Shown in pieces: positions 9,331 through 18,772 of a stretch of 64,000 bases of DNA (the stretch's first letter is position 1; each line of letters starts with the position of its first letter). Position numbers and translations under genes: made by a program. The notes under the pieces were generated by a model that was not told the origin of the DNA, ran no database searches, and saw nothing but the letters and a program-made list of their open reading frames with translations. Source of the DNA: RGIG1681 sp045594425 (GTDB lineage: Bacteria > Bacillota > Clostridia > Christensenellales > UBA1242); the NCBI GenBank assembly GCA_045594425.1, contig JAZNYK010000006.1, positions 1-64,000 on the forward strand, read 5' to 3'.

Positions 9331-10433
9331 TAAAACAATCCAAAGCCAATCAAAAGTGAACCAATCCACTCAAATGCTAGGTATAATCCACACATTGCAA
9401 ACATTATAATCGCACCTGGAGAAAGTGGTTCTTTTGTTTTTTCTTGAGTGGTTTCAGGTTGTTGTTTTTCTTCAGTTTCAATAGGAGCAACCTCACCATC
9501 AATGGCCATTTCAACAACAGCCTCCTTTCCATCAACCAAAATTGTTTGAGTGTTTGTATTTTCTTGATGTTCACCATTTATCTTTTTATCTTCATCAAAC
9601 AATTTAGAAATCAAAATTCGAACTAAATACCATCCAAAATAAGCAAATGCAATTGCATAAATTGCATCAAACAAAATGTCAACACCAGTTATTTCAACTG
9701 TTTCTGCCACTTGCTCTGCACTAGAAGGGTCTGAAAGCAAATTCATCAAATAAGATGCCGTAACTGACAAAAAGTTATTGAAGAAATGAATGATAACACC
9801 AAGCCACAAGTTGCCAGTTTTATAGAAAATAAAACCAACCAAAGCACCAATAATAAATTGATGAACTGTTTGTTCTGCATTTCCGTGCATAAATGTGAAA
9901 ATTACTGAAGAAACAATAATAGCAATTGTTGCTCCATACTTTTTCAAACCAGACAAAATTGTTCCTCTAAACAAAAGTTCTTCACAAAATGCTGGTGTTG
10001 CACAAGACACAATAACATACCCAATATATTTCCAGAAAGTATCAATTGCAAGGTCTGAAAGCACTGAAGTATATCCAATAGCCTCCAAAATTTCTAAAAA
10101 TACATTTGTTAAATTTCCAAAACCAATCAAACAAACAACTGCAATCCAAAAACCAAGCCAAACCATTCGTTTGCTAATTTTTTTATTCATTCCAGATGCT
10201 TTTGTAATGTTAATCTTTTTAGACAATGCAACAGTAACTGCAGCAACGGCAAATGTTGCTTCTAATAAAAACGAAGCAATCATTCCAACTGCATCAATCT
10301 GCCTAAAATTTAATGGCAACATTGTAAAAAGTTGAATAAACAAAAAATTATAAATAACAAACAACACACTAGCAAGTGCAGATTCATAAACACCAAAATT
10401 TAATCGTTTTGAATCAAGTAATTTATTTTCCAT
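9330..10433 (-). CDS. CPBP-family intramembrane metalloprotease
   Basis: A polytopic membrane protein of about 367 residues with the CPBP/CAAX protease motifs: CEELLFRG (the EE-R motif, near 153), FMHG near 187, and HFFNNFLSV near 220. Six to eight hydrophobic segments surround them. A charged, probably disordered region (about 280-340) precedes a last hydrophobic segment. Bacterial members process membrane peptides or prenylated substrates; the substrate here is unknown. The ATG at 10433 has GAGGA upstream. It overlaps walJ by 11 bases. Confidence 0.88.
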   Translation of the reverse strand: MENKLLDSKRLNFGVYESALASVLFVIYNFLFIQLFTMLPLNFRQIDAVGMIASFLLEATFAVAAVTVALSKKINITKASGMNKKISKRMVWLGFWIAVVCLIGFGNLTNVFLEILEAIGYTSVLSDLAIDTFWKYIGYVIVSCATPAFCEELLFRGTILSGLKKYGATIAIIVSSVIFTFMHGNAEQTVHQFIIGALVGFIFYKTGNLWLGVIIHFFNNFLSVTASYLMNLLSDPSSAEQVAETVEITGVDILFDAIYAIAFAYFGWYLVRILISKLFDEDKKINGEHQENTNTQTILVDGKEAVVEMAIDGEVAPIETEEKQQPETTQEKTKEPLSPGAIIMFAMCGLYLAFEWIGSLLIGFGLF

Positions 10434-11235
10434 CAAATTCCTCTTTTAAACTAAAATTATTTCCGTGTCTTTCTTGAAAAGACAATCTTAAAAACACATC
10501 TTTATCAAGCACAAATCCTTGGCTTTCAAAATAATTTGCATAATTTGAAAAAGCAAGTTCTGGCAAATTATTGTTTTGTGACAAATGAGAAAGAACAAAA
10601 CATCTTGTTCCATTTTCAAACAAAAACTTTGCAAGTTCCAATGATTGAGCGTTAGATAAATGCCCTTTGCTTGAATCTATACGTTTTTTTACAATATATG
10701 GATAACTTCCACCATAAAGCATTTTTTCATCATAGTTAGATTCAATAAAAACCATTTTAACATTTTTTAATGATTGCTTTATTTTTTCAGACACTTCCCC
10801 AAGGTCAGTAACAAACCCCACTTTTGAGTGACTGCCAAAAACATTAACAACATATCCAACTGGCGCAATTGCATCATGCGAAACATCAAATGCAGTAACT
10901 TCTAAATCACCAACACTAAACTTTCCGCTTTCTATTTTATGAAGCCTACCCTCTTTAAATTCAATATCCGCCAAAAACGAACTTTCTGCAAGTTCGGTTT
11001 TGATATAAAAATCAATATCATATTTTTTTGCAAGTGTTTTAAGCCCTCTGATATGGTCGATATGTTCATGTGTTATACAAACCGCCAAAACATCACTCAA
11101 TTTTTCACCAATGTCGGCAAGTCTTTGAATGAGTTGTTTTTCATTCAAGCCAACATCAATAAGCATTTTTGTGCTGCCATAATCAATAAATGTTGAATTA
11201 GCCTTGCTTCCTGAAGCCAAATTGATAATACGCAT
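10423..11235 (-). CDS. walJ: MBL-fold metallohydrolase, WalJ/YycJ family
   Basis: A soluble 270-residue beta-lactamase-fold protein opening MRIINLASGSKANSTFIDYG, the WalJ/YycJ signature, with the zinc motif THEHIDHIRG and the later SHLSQNNN segment. WalJ-family proteins are 5'-3' exonuclease-type enzymes linked to replication and cell-wall control; in Bacillus yycJ follows walRK, but no walRK is seen here. The ATG at 11235 is set by AGGAG 5 bases upstream. It leads the walJ-CPBP-M14-tadA operon. Confidence 0.9.
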   Translation of the reverse strand: MRIINLASGSKANSTFIDYGSTKMLIDVGLNEKQLIQRLADIGEKLSDVLAVCITHEHIDHIRGLKTLAKKYDIDFYIKTELAESSFLADIEFKEGRLHKIESGKFSVGDLEVTAFDVSHDAIAPVGYVVNVFGSHSKVGFVTDLGEVSEKIKQSLKNVKMVFIESNYDEKMLYGGSYPYIVKKRIDSSKGHLSNAQSLELAKFLFENGTRCFVLSHLSQNNNLPELAFSNYANYFESQGFVLDKDVFLRLSFQERHGNNFSLKEEFDGK

Positions 11236-11314
11236 AAAATCTCCTAGCAAATCAAGTTTAGCATAATTTGATTAAAAACAAAACATTTTTATGTCACAAA
11301 TTGCACAAGGCTTG

Positions 11315-12811
11315 TTAGTTTATGCTTGAAATAATGGTTTCACCATTTAAATAACCTTCAAAAAAGTTATCTAAATCTTGATGGCATGACGATTTAAATG
11401 CGGAATAAAAATTATTTTTTGTCGCAATTTTAAATTTGTTGCTAGCATAATACTTTTTTAAACCAGCAATCACTTTTTTTTCACCAACCATAGACTTTAG
11501 CGAGTCAAACATAATCACCCCTTTAACATAAACCATATAGGAATATTCATAATCATTTTGATATTCATTAACAGCAAGATTCATTTTTGTGTTAACCTCT
11601 CCACGAATTGTTTGAATAACATCAACATACAAAAGATAACTTGAAAGTGCGTTATTAATAAACTCTTCATATGTCACACCAAATTCATTATGTTTTCCAA
11701 AAAACAATGCTGTTGAATATTCGGCAAGTGATTCATCAAGCCAAGCCTCTTTTGTTTCATTGTTTCCCACAACCCCATACCACCATTGATGAGCAATTTC
11801 ATGCACAATAACTTTCAAAAACTCTTCTTCATCATCAATTGAATCTGAAATAAAAACAATATTTGGATATTCCATTCCACCATAAATAAATGGTGTTTTT
11901 ACAACCGACAATGTGCTGTATGGATAATCACCGAAACTCTCACCAAAATATTCCGTTGCAGAAATTAAAATATTAAGATATTTATCAAACTGTTTATCAG
12001 TTTCATATCCCATATAAAAATATTCAACATCACCCTGCTTTTTTGAAACAACTTTCGATTTATCTGAAAAACAAAGTGCAAAATCACGCACCGCTTTTGC
12101 TGTCATTTTTGCTTTTGTTGTTTCACCCAAATTTTCAAAAGCAACACTTCCACTCGAGCAAAGTTTATATGTTGATGGATAAGTTATTTCAACATCATAG
12201 TTTGCAATATCAGAATAAAACGGGTCACCCGTTGAATAATATGGCGACATATCAAACTCACCATTTTCAAACATACAAATAATCGGATACCAATTGCCTA
12301 AATTTATATTTCCATCAAACCAACCAAACCTGTGTGTAGAGTTTGGAATTTTCAAAGTAAAATTTAAAACAATTTCAAGTGATTTTTTATTGTCTAAAGC
12401 AAAGCCAAAATTTATCTTTAAAATATCGTCATCTTCACCGACAAATTCAAATGTATTTTCAACGTCATTAACTAAAACTTTTTCAATTAAAATATCTCCA
12501 AAACTCACACCATTAGGAAAGCAACTTGCTTGAGTAAGTGCCGTGTATGGTTTGATGATTGCATCTTCTCTAAAAGCCCTTGGATAAAGATGCAAACAAA
12601 CAAAATCAAGGTCACTTCCGGTTGAGTTAAAAAACACTATTTTCTCACTTGCAGATATTTGTTTGCTTTCATCATCAAACGATGCTGTTATTGCATAACT
12701 ATTTAAATTTTTTGAAACTTTATCAACTTCATTTTTTTTGCAACCTGAAAGTGAAAATGTAGAAAATACTAAAAATATTACAGAAAACAACAAATAAAAA
12801 AACTTTTTCAT
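11315..12811 (-). CDS. M1-family (gluzincin) aminopeptidase lipoprotein
   Basis: The 498 residues begin with a lipoprotein signal peptide (STFSLSGC, Cys at about 24), so it should face outside. The zinc motif HEIAHQWW lies at about 335 and the third ligand in WLDESLAEYS about 20 residues later, as in M1 peptidases. GGMEYPNIVF stands where typical enzymes have GAMEN. The N-terminal half is the usual beta-sandwich. A single-gene unit with GAGG upstream of the start. Probably degrades extracellular peptides. Confidence 0.88.
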   Translation of the reverse strand: MKKFFYLLFSVIFLVFSTFSLSGCKKNEVDKVSKNLNSYAITASFDDESKQISASEKIVFFNSTGSDLDFVCLHLYPRAFREDAIIKPYTALTQASCFPNGVSFGDILIEKVLVNDVENTFEFVGEDDDILKINFGFALDNKKSLEIVLNFTLKIPNSTHRFGWFDGNINLGNWYPIICMFENGEFDMSPYYSTGDPFYSDIANYDVEITYPSTYKLCSSGSVAFENLGETTKAKMTAKAVRDFALCFSDKSKVVSKKQGDVEYFYMGYETDKQFDKYLNILISATEYFGESFGDYPYSTLSVVKTPFIYGGMEYPNIVFISDSIDDEEEFLKVIVHEIAHQWWYGVVGNNETKEAWLDESLAEYSTALFFGKHNEFGVTYEEFINNALSSYLLYVDVIQTIRGEVNTKMNLAVNEYQNDYEYSYMVYVKGVIMFDSLKSMVGEKKVIAGLKKYYASNKFKIATKNNFYSAFKSSCHQDLDNFFEGYLNGETIISSIN

Positions 12812-12868
12812 AAATCAGCCTCAATCAACTTTATGCAAAAATTTTTCTGATTATGAAAAAGTTTGTGA

Positions 12869-13489
12869 TTATAAATAAAAATATAAAGTATCTAAAATTT
12901 TGTTTTTGTTTGCTGGTTCATAATGCCCTGGATAAGCCACCTTAAAATCAATATTTTGAATAGTTCTTAAACTATTAACAAGTTCAAATGGATTGCTATC
13001 TACAAGGTCGGTTCTTCCAACCCCATCAGCAAACACAGTGTCACCAGTAAATAAATTTTCTTTCCACAAAACGCAAACACCATCTGTTGTATGTCCTGGT
13101 GTAAAAAACACATCAAAATCAAACGAACCAATCTTTAAATTTTTTGCGTAATATTTAATGTGTTTTTGGTCAATATTTTGACTAACTTGCAATCTAACCA
13201 TAAAACACGCATTTAAATCAGCATTTAAAAATCGTTTTTCTGCCCCTTCACACACATAAACATCACAACCAAATTCTTTAACATATTTTTCCAAATTCCA
13301 TGTATGGTCAAAATGTGCATGAGTTAACAAAACAGCCAAAACTTTTTTGCCAGCAACTGCATCAATAACATCATCAAGTTCAGCGCCAGCATCAATAATT
13401 ACAGCCTCTTTTTTATTTGTTAAAATATATGTATTTTGATCAAACATATTTTTTAAGAATTTTGATTTTATTGTTTTTATTTCAGTCAT
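12869..13489 (-). CDS. MBL-fold hydrolase, glyoxalase II-like
   Basis: A 206-residue metallo-beta-lactamase-fold enzyme with LLTHAHFDHTWNL (HxHxDH zinc motif), TPGHTTDGVC, FTGDTVFADGVGR and a final PGHYEP. The pattern fits GloB/YcbL-like hydrolases acting on thioesters, though the substrate is not determined. It has a perfect consensus promoter and an AAGG ribosome site, and stands alone. Confidence 0.88.
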   Translation of the reverse strand: MTEIKTIKSKFLKNMFDQNTYILTNKKEAVIIDAGAELDDVIDAVAGKKVLAVLLTHAHFDHTWNLEKYVKEFGCDVYVCEGAEKRFLNADLNACFMVRLQVSQNIDQKHIKYYAKNLKIGSFDFDVFFTPGHTTDGVCVLWKENLFTGDTVFADGVGRTDLVDSNPFELVNSLRTIQNIDFKVAYPGHYEPANKNKILDTLYFYL

Positions 13490-13519
13490 ATTAACCTTCT
13501 TATTTTTTTGCGTAATTAA

Positions 13520-13548
13520 ATTATAAAATGTGCAATAATTTTTGTCAA
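13520..13548 (-). promoter_or_regulatory. Consensus sigma-A promoter of the glyoxalase-like gene
   Basis: On the minus strand: TTGACA (13543-13548), 17 bases, TATAAT (13520-13525), a perfect consensus, about 30 bases before the start codon. Confidence 0.85.
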
Positions 13549-13565
13549 AAATATTATTACATCAA

Positions 13566-13597
13566 ACAAAAAAAGATGGCATAAAAGCCATCTTTTT
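13566..13597 (-). terminator. Intrinsic terminator of the ABC-2 exporter operon
   Basis: Stem AAAAAGATGGC with GCCATCTTTTT, loop ATAAAA, then T run on the minus strand. The stop codon of the last permease overlaps the hairpin. Confidence 0.85.
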
Positions 13598-14378
13598 AAC
13601 TTCCTGTTGATTTATATTTTGTAAGTGACCACTTAAAAATAAAGAAACATATTGCAAAAAACACAATTGAAAAAAGTGGTGAAAGTGCGTGCCATATTGT
13701 TGCATTTGAAAATCCAAGCAAATATTGAAGTGGCAAATAATTCACAACACCAAGCGGAATGATGTATGTGAACACTTTTCTAAAAAATCCAGAATACACA
13801 TCAATTGGATATTGCGCCAAATCACGCCCGCCATTTGTGATAACATTCACAACTTCAATGCCTTCAACGGTGAAAATACACATACTTGAAAACAAAAGAA
13901 ACATTCCCGCAAAAATAATAATTGAACCAAAAACCATAAGCAAAATAACCATAAGTTTCATAGCGGTCCAAGTGATTGAAAGATTAGCACACGCCCAAAC
14001 CAAAACTGCCCCGCTGAACAAAATTCTTCCAATTTTATTCAATTCAATTTTATGTCCCAAAACCTGCAAAAACACACTTCTTGGTCTGATTAACAATCTG
14101 TCAAGTTCACCCGTTCTAACAAGTTTATCAAATGTATCAAAACCTCTAAACATACACTCTGCAACAGAAAATGTGAAATTTACAAGAGCATAAGTTATCA
14201 AAACCTCACTAAATGAATACCCACCAATTGTTTCATAGTTTTTAAACAACAAAAATATTGCAAAGAACGAAGCAATTGTCGTAAGTGACCCAGAAATCAT
14301 ATCAAAAATAAGTGACGCACGATATTCAAATGCTGATTTAACCTGCAATGCAAGATATTTTCTATATAACTTCATCAT
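13596..14378 (-). CDS. ABC-2 type permease (PF06182-like), subunit 2
   Basis: A 260-residue protein with six hydrophobic segments. The stretch FDKLVRTGELDRLLIRPRS after the second helix is typical of the ABC-2 permease group once called DUF990. It sits three bases after the first permease and has GGGGGAT as ribosome site, so the two permeases and the ATPase form one exporter. Known relatives export drugs or dye-like compounds; the cargo here is unknown. The ATG at 14375 is an equally good start. Confidence 0.85.
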   Translation of the reverse strand: MMKLYRKYLALQVKSAFEYRASLIFDMISGSLTTIASFFAIFLLFKNYETIGGYSFSEVLITYALVNFTFSVAECMFRGFDTFDKLVRTGELDRLLIRPRSVFLQVLGHKIELNKIGRILFSGAVLVWACANLSITWTAMKLMVILLMVFGSIIIFAGMFLLFSSMCIFTVEGIEVVNVITNGGRDLAQYPIDVYSGFFRKVFTYIIPLGVVNYLPLQYLLGFSNATIWHALSPLFSIVFFAICFFIFKWSLTKYKSTGS

Positions 14379-14381
14379 AGC

Positions 14382-15182
14382 CTATCCCCCTTGCACCACA
14401 AGTTTATTTATTTTTCTTGCCATAACAAATTTGCTAATGCAAACAATTGCAACAAGCCAAACAATTTGAACTGCAATTTGGAATAGTGCATCTGTTCCGT
14501 TTATGTTGCCAATGTAAATTCTAAATGGCAAATCACTCACATATCTAAACGGAAAGAAATCTAAAACTCTTGCAACAGAATCTGGAAGCATTGGAATTGG
14601 CACATATTGTCCTGCCAAAAACGAAGCCACTGCAACCATAAAACTAAACACACCTGCTGGTGACAATGTGTATAGTGTGATAATATAACTCACCACATTA
14701 ATAGATGCTATCAAAAACGCACCAATTGCAGCAGACACCAAAAACATCAAAAAGTTTTCAATGCTTACTGGAAGCATCAAACCATACCCTGCTGGAAGCC
14801 ACACAACAATGCAAACAAGCGGAATCGCACGAATTAGCATTTGCCCAAGTGATTTAGAAAATACATTTTGATACCAATAGTTATACAAACTCATTGGTCT
14901 AATGAGTTGATATGCGATGTCACCATTAACAATTTTGGCAGATATTTCAAATTTGCAGGCATCCCAATATTTGTATAATGTGTAAAACGCTTGCTGAAGC
15001 CAAATATATGTTGCCATTTGAGGAATGGTAAAATCAGACTTTCCCTGCACCAAAAACGCAGTAAAAAGTGAAATTTGCATAAAACCAAAAAACAATTGTG
15101 TTATTGTTCCAGAAAATGCCGCTGCACGATACTGAAACTGTTGTTTGACATTCATCTTTAATATTGAACCAAATGTTCTCAT
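14382..15182 (-). CDS. ABC-2 type permease (PF06182-like), subunit 1
   Basis: A 266-residue membrane protein, six predicted helices, opening MRTFGSILKMNVKQQFQYRAAAFSG. GDIAYQLIRPMSLYNYW matches the conserved loop of its partner permease (RTGELDRLLIRPRS), so the pair arose from one family and probably forms a heterodimer. Its start overlaps the ATPase stop by 4 bases (ATGA). Confidence 0.85.
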   Translation of the reverse strand: MRTFGSILKMNVKQQFQYRAAAFSGTITQLFFGFMQISLFTAFLVQGKSDFTIPQMATYIWLQQAFYTLYKYWDACKFEISAKIVNGDIAYQLIRPMSLYNYWYQNVFSKSLGQMLIRAIPLVCIVVWLPAGYGLMLPVSIENFLMFLVSAAIGAFLIASINVVSYIITLYTLSPAGVFSFMVAVASFLAGQYVPIPMLPDSVARVLDFFPFRYVSDLPFRIYIGNINGTDALFQIAVQIVWLVAIVCISKFVMARKINKLVVQGG

Positions 15183-16159
15183 AACTCATACTCCTTGTAT
15201 AAGTTAAAAATCACTTCTTCAAGTTCAAGCGCTTGCGTTGAAATGTCAACAATCTTATATTTCTTTTCTAGAGCCTGAACGAGTTTTACATAAGAAAACG
15301 TTGTTTCAGGCAAGTTTTTAAGTGAAACTTCTGTTCCTTGAATATCCAATGTTTGATAGCCGTCAATTTCAACACTGTCATATTGTTCAGCCATTTGAAC
15401 CTTAACAAGCACACTTTTTGAATATTCTTCTTTAATTTTGTCAAAACTGCCATCATAAAGTTTCTGCCCTTTTCCAATCAAGATAATGCGATTGGTTAAA
15501 GCGTCAATATCATTCATGTCATGAGTGGTCAAAATAACAGTAAGTTTGGTTTCTTTGTTCATTTGTTTAATAAACTCACGAACCTGCAGTTTTGATATCG
15601 AATCAAGCCCAATGGTTGGCTCATCCAAAAATAAAATCTTTGGAGAATGCAGAAGTGCCCCTGCAATCTCACATCTCATTCGCTGTCCAAGTGAGAGACT
15701 TCGGAGTGGAAGATTTAATAAACCATTCAAATCTAGTTTCTCCGTTAAATTCTTTAAATTTTTTTCATATTCTGAATCGGATATTTTATAAATATCCTTC
15801 AAAAGTTCGTAAGAGTCAATCACGGGAACATCCCATGCAAGGTTTGAGCGTTGTCCAAACACCGCACCTATCTCTCGAACGTATTTTTGTCTGTCTTTAG
15901 ATGGATTAAATCCATTTATTTCACAGTTGCCAGAGGTTGGTGATATGATTCCTGTCATGATTTTGATTGTAGTGCTTTTTCCGGCACCATTAGGACCAAT
16001 ATACCCAACAATTTCGCCTTCTTTTACTTCGAATGACACATTTTTCAAGGCTTCAATAACCTTATATTTTCGGTTAAACAAACTCTTGAACGCATTCACA
16101 AGTCCTTTTTCCCTACAAGCAACCTTGTAGGTTTTTGAAATGTTGTCAAGTTTAATCAT
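15179..16159 (-). CDS. ABC transporter ATP-binding protein
   Basis: A 326-residue ATPase with Walker A GPNGAGKST (about 54-62), Q-loop region GAVFGQRSNLAWDV, ABC signature LSLGQRMRCEIAGALL, Walker B ILFLDEPTIGLD and the H-loop TTHD. A C-terminal extension (about 235-326) is usual for exporters of this type. AAGGAGG lies upstream of the ATG, and the gene leads the exporter operon. Confidence 0.93.
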   Translation of the reverse strand: MIKLDNISKTYKVACREKGLVNAFKSLFNRKYKVIEALKNVSFEVKEGEIVGYIGPNGAGKSTTIKIMTGIISPTSGNCEINGFNPSKDRQKYVREIGAVFGQRSNLAWDVPVIDSYELLKDIYKISDSEYEKNLKNLTEKLDLNGLLNLPLRSLSLGQRMRCEIAGALLHSPKILFLDEPTIGLDSISKLQVREFIKQMNKETKLTVILTTHDMNDIDALTNRIILIGKGQKLYDGSFDKIKEEYSKSVLVKVQMAEQYDSVEIDGYQTLDIQGTEVSLKNLPETTFSYVKLVQALEKKYKIVDISTQALELEEVIFNLYKEYEL

Positions 16160-16220
16160 TTTTCCTCCTTGTTATATTCAGTTGTAATAAAAAAATTTAA
16201 ACCTCCTTGTTTTATTAGCG

Positions 16221-16270
16221 AAAAAAAATGCACTAAATTATTAGTGGTAATATTCCAATAATTTAGTGCA
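16221..16270 (-). terminator. Strong intrinsic terminator of the GT2 gene
   Basis: A perfect 14-bp inverted repeat (16229-16242 with 16257-16270), 14-base loop, followed on the minus strand by eight T (16221-16228). It separates the glycosyltransferase gene from the ABC operon. Confidence 0.9.
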
Positions 16271-16357
16271 TAAAAATTTTTCGGCAAGATTAATATTAAC
16301 AATATTATATATGCCTTGTCAATATTTTTTTTTAAAGTTTTTTATATTTTTAAAAAT

Positions 16358-17290
16358 TTATTTGTCAAAATTAATCTTTTCTCTAATTATATATTTTGGT
16401 CTGTTTTGAACTTCACTATAAACACGTGCAAGATAAACATTTGAAAGACCATTAAACACAAAGCCCAATGAAGCAAGCAATGTTACTGTTGGGAACATCC
16501 AAGCAACAAGTGGAAGACTGATTTTGCAAATTGCAAGAACAATAAATGTTACAAACGCTAGTGTTGACAAAACACCTCCAGCAATTCCCGCTTTCATAGA
16601 AAGTGAAAGTGGATAAGAACTATTTGAAACAATACCATTTGTTGCAAGTTTGATAAGTTTTCTTACATTATATTTTGTTTCGCCGGCAAATCTTTCTTTT
16701 CTTTCAAATTCAACAAAAGTTTGCTTAAAACCAACCCATGCAGTAATTCCACGCAAAAATCTATCTCTTTCTGGCATTGAAATAATAACATCAATAACCT
16801 TTCTATCAAAAAGTTTAAAATCGCCACAGTTTTTAGGAATATCAAGACCTGTGATTTTGCCATAGAATTTTGTATAGATGCTTGAAGTTGCCTTTTTAAA
16901 GAAAGTTTCACCTTTTCTAACAAGTCTTTTTCCATGCACAATATCATAGCCTTCTTTCCACTTTTCAATCATAGGCAAAATTGCTTCAACTGGGTCTTGA
17001 AGGTCAACATCAATATCAACAACCGCTTCACCTTGTGATTCTGTAAAACCAGCAAGTAATGCTGCTTGTTGTCCACTATTTTTTGCAAAATTAATAACCT
17101 TAACTTTTTTATCTTTTGATGCAAGTTCTCTTAAAATTTCTTCTGTTTTATCTCTGCTTCCATCATTAACAAAAATAAGTTCATACTTTTCTTTTGTTTG
17201 GTCCATAACCGGAATGATTGCATCGTAAAAAGCATTGATAGTTTCTTGTTCATTATAACATGGTATAACAATTGAATACTTTACGCTCAT
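16358..17290 (-). CDS. GT2 glycosyltransferase, DPM1/GtrB-like, membrane-anchored
   Basis: A 310-residue protein with an N-terminal GT-A fold: YSIVIPCYNEQETI, FVNDGSRDKT, and the metal motif region DIDVDLQDP. Two C-terminal membrane helices (about 232-300) complete the polyprenyl-phosphate glycosyltransferase pattern. It probably transfers a sugar from UDP/GDP-sugar to undecaprenyl phosphate for envelope decoration. It is a single-gene unit with its own promoter, ribosome site (AAGGAG) and terminator. Confidence 0.92.
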   Translation of the reverse strand: MSVKYSIVIPCYNEQETINAFYDAIIPVMDQTKEKYELIFVNDGSRDKTEEILRELASKDKKVKVINFAKNSGQQAALLAGFTESQGEAVVDIDVDLQDPVEAILPMIEKWKEGYDIVHGKRLVRKGETFFKKATSSIYTKFYGKITGLDIPKNCGDFKLFDRKVIDVIISMPERDRFLRGITAWVGFKQTFVEFERKERFAGETKYNVRKLIKLATNGIVSNSSYPLSLSMKAGIAGGVLSTLAFVTFIVLAICKISLPLVAWMFPTVTLLASLGFVFNGLSNVYLARVYSEVQNRPKYIIREKINFDK

Positions 17291-17311
17291 AAATTTCTCC
17301 TTACTGCCATT

Positions 17312-17340
17312 ATTATCTAATTTTATATAAAATTTGTCAA
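17312..17340 (-). promoter_or_regulatory. Sigma-A promoter of the GT2 gene
   Basis: On the minus strand: TTGACA (17335-17340), 17 bases, GATAAT (17312-17317), about 22 bases before the start codon. Confidence 0.75.
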
Positions 17341-17385
17341 ATAAAACTATTCTCTATTGTCAAAATGTTACATTCCAAACAAACC

Positions 17386-17416
17386 ACACAAAAAAACACA
17401 CCTGTCGGTGTGTTTT
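17386..17416 (-). terminator. Intrinsic terminator of the nitroreductase-flavodoxin gene
   Basis: AAAACACACC (17393-17402) pairs with GGTGTGTTTT (17407-17416), loop TGTC, with a T run on the minus strand. Confidence 0.85.
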
Positions 17417-17419
17417 AAT

Positions 17420-18667
17420 TTAAATATTACGTCCCATTTGATATGCAAGTTTTAATTCTTGTCTATTTTCAATATCACCAGCACGGCTAACACCACCAGC
17501 AACAATTCTACCCTTTTCTTCACAGCCTTCCAAACAATCATGAGTAAGCCCACGAATTGCCTCTAACGCATTTCTAATGTTATTGTGGTCTGTATCGGTT
17601 GCTGTTGCAATCAAATAAATATCCGCTCTAATTTTATCATAAACTGGCATAAGTCTATCAATAAATGTTTTAAGTTGTGCCGTCATGTTATAAAAGTATA
17701 CTGGAGATGAAAATACAATAACGTTTGCTCTTAACATTTTTTCGCAAAGTTCATCCATATCGTCTTTTTGGAAGCATTTATGCGTTTGTGCACACGCAAA
17801 GCATCCTTGACAATAACCAATTTTTTTATCAGCAAGTCTAACAACCTCAACAACATGACCTGATTCACGAGCACCTCTTGCAAACTCATTGCAAAGAGTG
17901 TCAGAGTTTCCGCCTTTTCTTGGACTTGATGAAATAATTAATACATTTTTAGGACCTTCATCGGCATCTGGATGAATTTGTTGCATAAATTCTTCTTCAC
18001 CAAACCACTTAAAGTTTTCTTTTCCAGCGCCAACTTCAAAATGATATCTAACAATACCAACGTCAACCTTTGTGTAAAAACCAACACCTGCAGAAATTTT
18101 CACAACATTTCCGCTTCTTTGAATCAAATATTTTTGTTGGTTCATTGCTGTTGGTGCAAGCCTTGCAAGTTCAACACCATGTCTATACCAATCAGGGTCT
18201 TCCGGAGTCATAACAGCAACCTTTTCAATTGGTCTATATCTATGTTGTTGGCCACTTTCTGCACCATAACCAAAAGCAATCACACAAACCAACTTTTCAT
18301 GGTCCCCAATCTTAACATGAGTTTTTCTTTTGCTGTATGTTAATGCCACCCAACAAGTATTAAGCCCGAGTTCTTCAATGGCTATCAAAACACGTTCGCC
18401 ATAATAACCCACTTTTTCTTCCAAGTGTCCGTCATCAACACCAACCAAAGCAACATAGTTTCTAACATTTTTAAAATGACCATAATGCGCCATAAATCCA
18501 TCAAACGCTTCAGAGTCGTTTGTTACAAGTTGCATATGCAACCCACTTAATTTGTTGCAAATGCTAATCTCATGTTCAATTTCAGAAAGTTTTTCTTCTT
18601 CAATTGGAGCATCTGTATATTGTCTAATTGAATGTCTATGCTTAATAGCCTCAATTTTTTTCATCAT
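17420..18667 (-). CDS. Nitroreductase-flavodoxin fusion protein
   Basis: About 415 residues in two parts. Residues 1-230 are a nitroreductase-like FMN domain (KHRHSIRQYTDAP; LAPTAMNQQKYLIQ). From about 237 (NVLIISSSPRKGGNSDTL) begins a flavodoxin-type NADPH-dependent FMN reductase domain. Its four-Cys cluster YCQGCFACAQTHKC (near 282) resembles the region that binds the iron-sulfur cluster in Isf-type flavoproteins. SSPVYFYNMTAQLKTFIDR is also typical. A two-flavin redox protein is likely; the electron partner is unknown. The ATG pair at 18667/18664 is set by AGAGGTGAT; the 28 residues in frame upstream overlap the promoter and are not coding. Confidence 0.88.
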   Translation of the reverse strand: MMKKIEAIKHRHSIRQYTDAPIEEEKLSEIEHEISICNKLSGLHMQLVTNDSEAFDGFMAHYGHFKNVRNYVALVGVDDGHLEEKVGYYGERVLIAIEELGLNTCWVALTYSKRKTHVKIGDHEKLVCVIAFGYGAESGQQHRYRPIEKVAVMTPEDPDWYRHGVELARLAPTAMNQQKYLIQRSGNVVKISAGVGFYTKVDVGIVRYHFEVGAGKENFKWFGEEEFMQQIHPDADEGPKNVLIISSSPRKGGNSDTLCNEFARGARESGHVVEVVRLADKKIGYCQGCFACAQTHKCFQKDDMDELCEKMLRANVIVFSSPVYFYNMTAQLKTFIDRLMPVYDKIRADIYLIATATDTDHNNIRNALEAIRGLTHDCLEGCEEKGRIVAGGVSRAGDIENRQELKLAYQMGRNI

Positions 18668-18688
18668 AATATCACCTCTAATGCCATA

Positions 18689-18717
18689 ATTATAGTCCTT
18701 TATTATTTTTGACGCAA
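18689..18717 (-). promoter_or_regulatory. Sigma-A promoter of the nitroreductase-flavodoxin gene
   Basis: On the minus strand: TTGCGT (18712-18717), 17 bases, TATAAT (18689-18694), about 20 bases before the ATG. Confidence 0.7.
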
Positions 18718-18732
18718 ATATTTTAAACAATA

Positions 18733-18766
18733 AAAAAACAATACCAAACATTTTTCGTATTGTTTT
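18733..18766 (-). terminator. Intrinsic terminator of the first degV gene
   Basis: AAAACAATAC pairs with GTATTGTTTT across a loop of about 12, followed by T on the minus strand. Confidence 0.75.
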
Positions 18767-18772
18767 TATTAT

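Noticed and set aside
16160..16228. A leader peptide after an extra AAGGAGG before the ABC ATPase
   Set aside because: No ATG, GTG or TTG lies at a usable distance from that site; only a start from ATT could be drawn.
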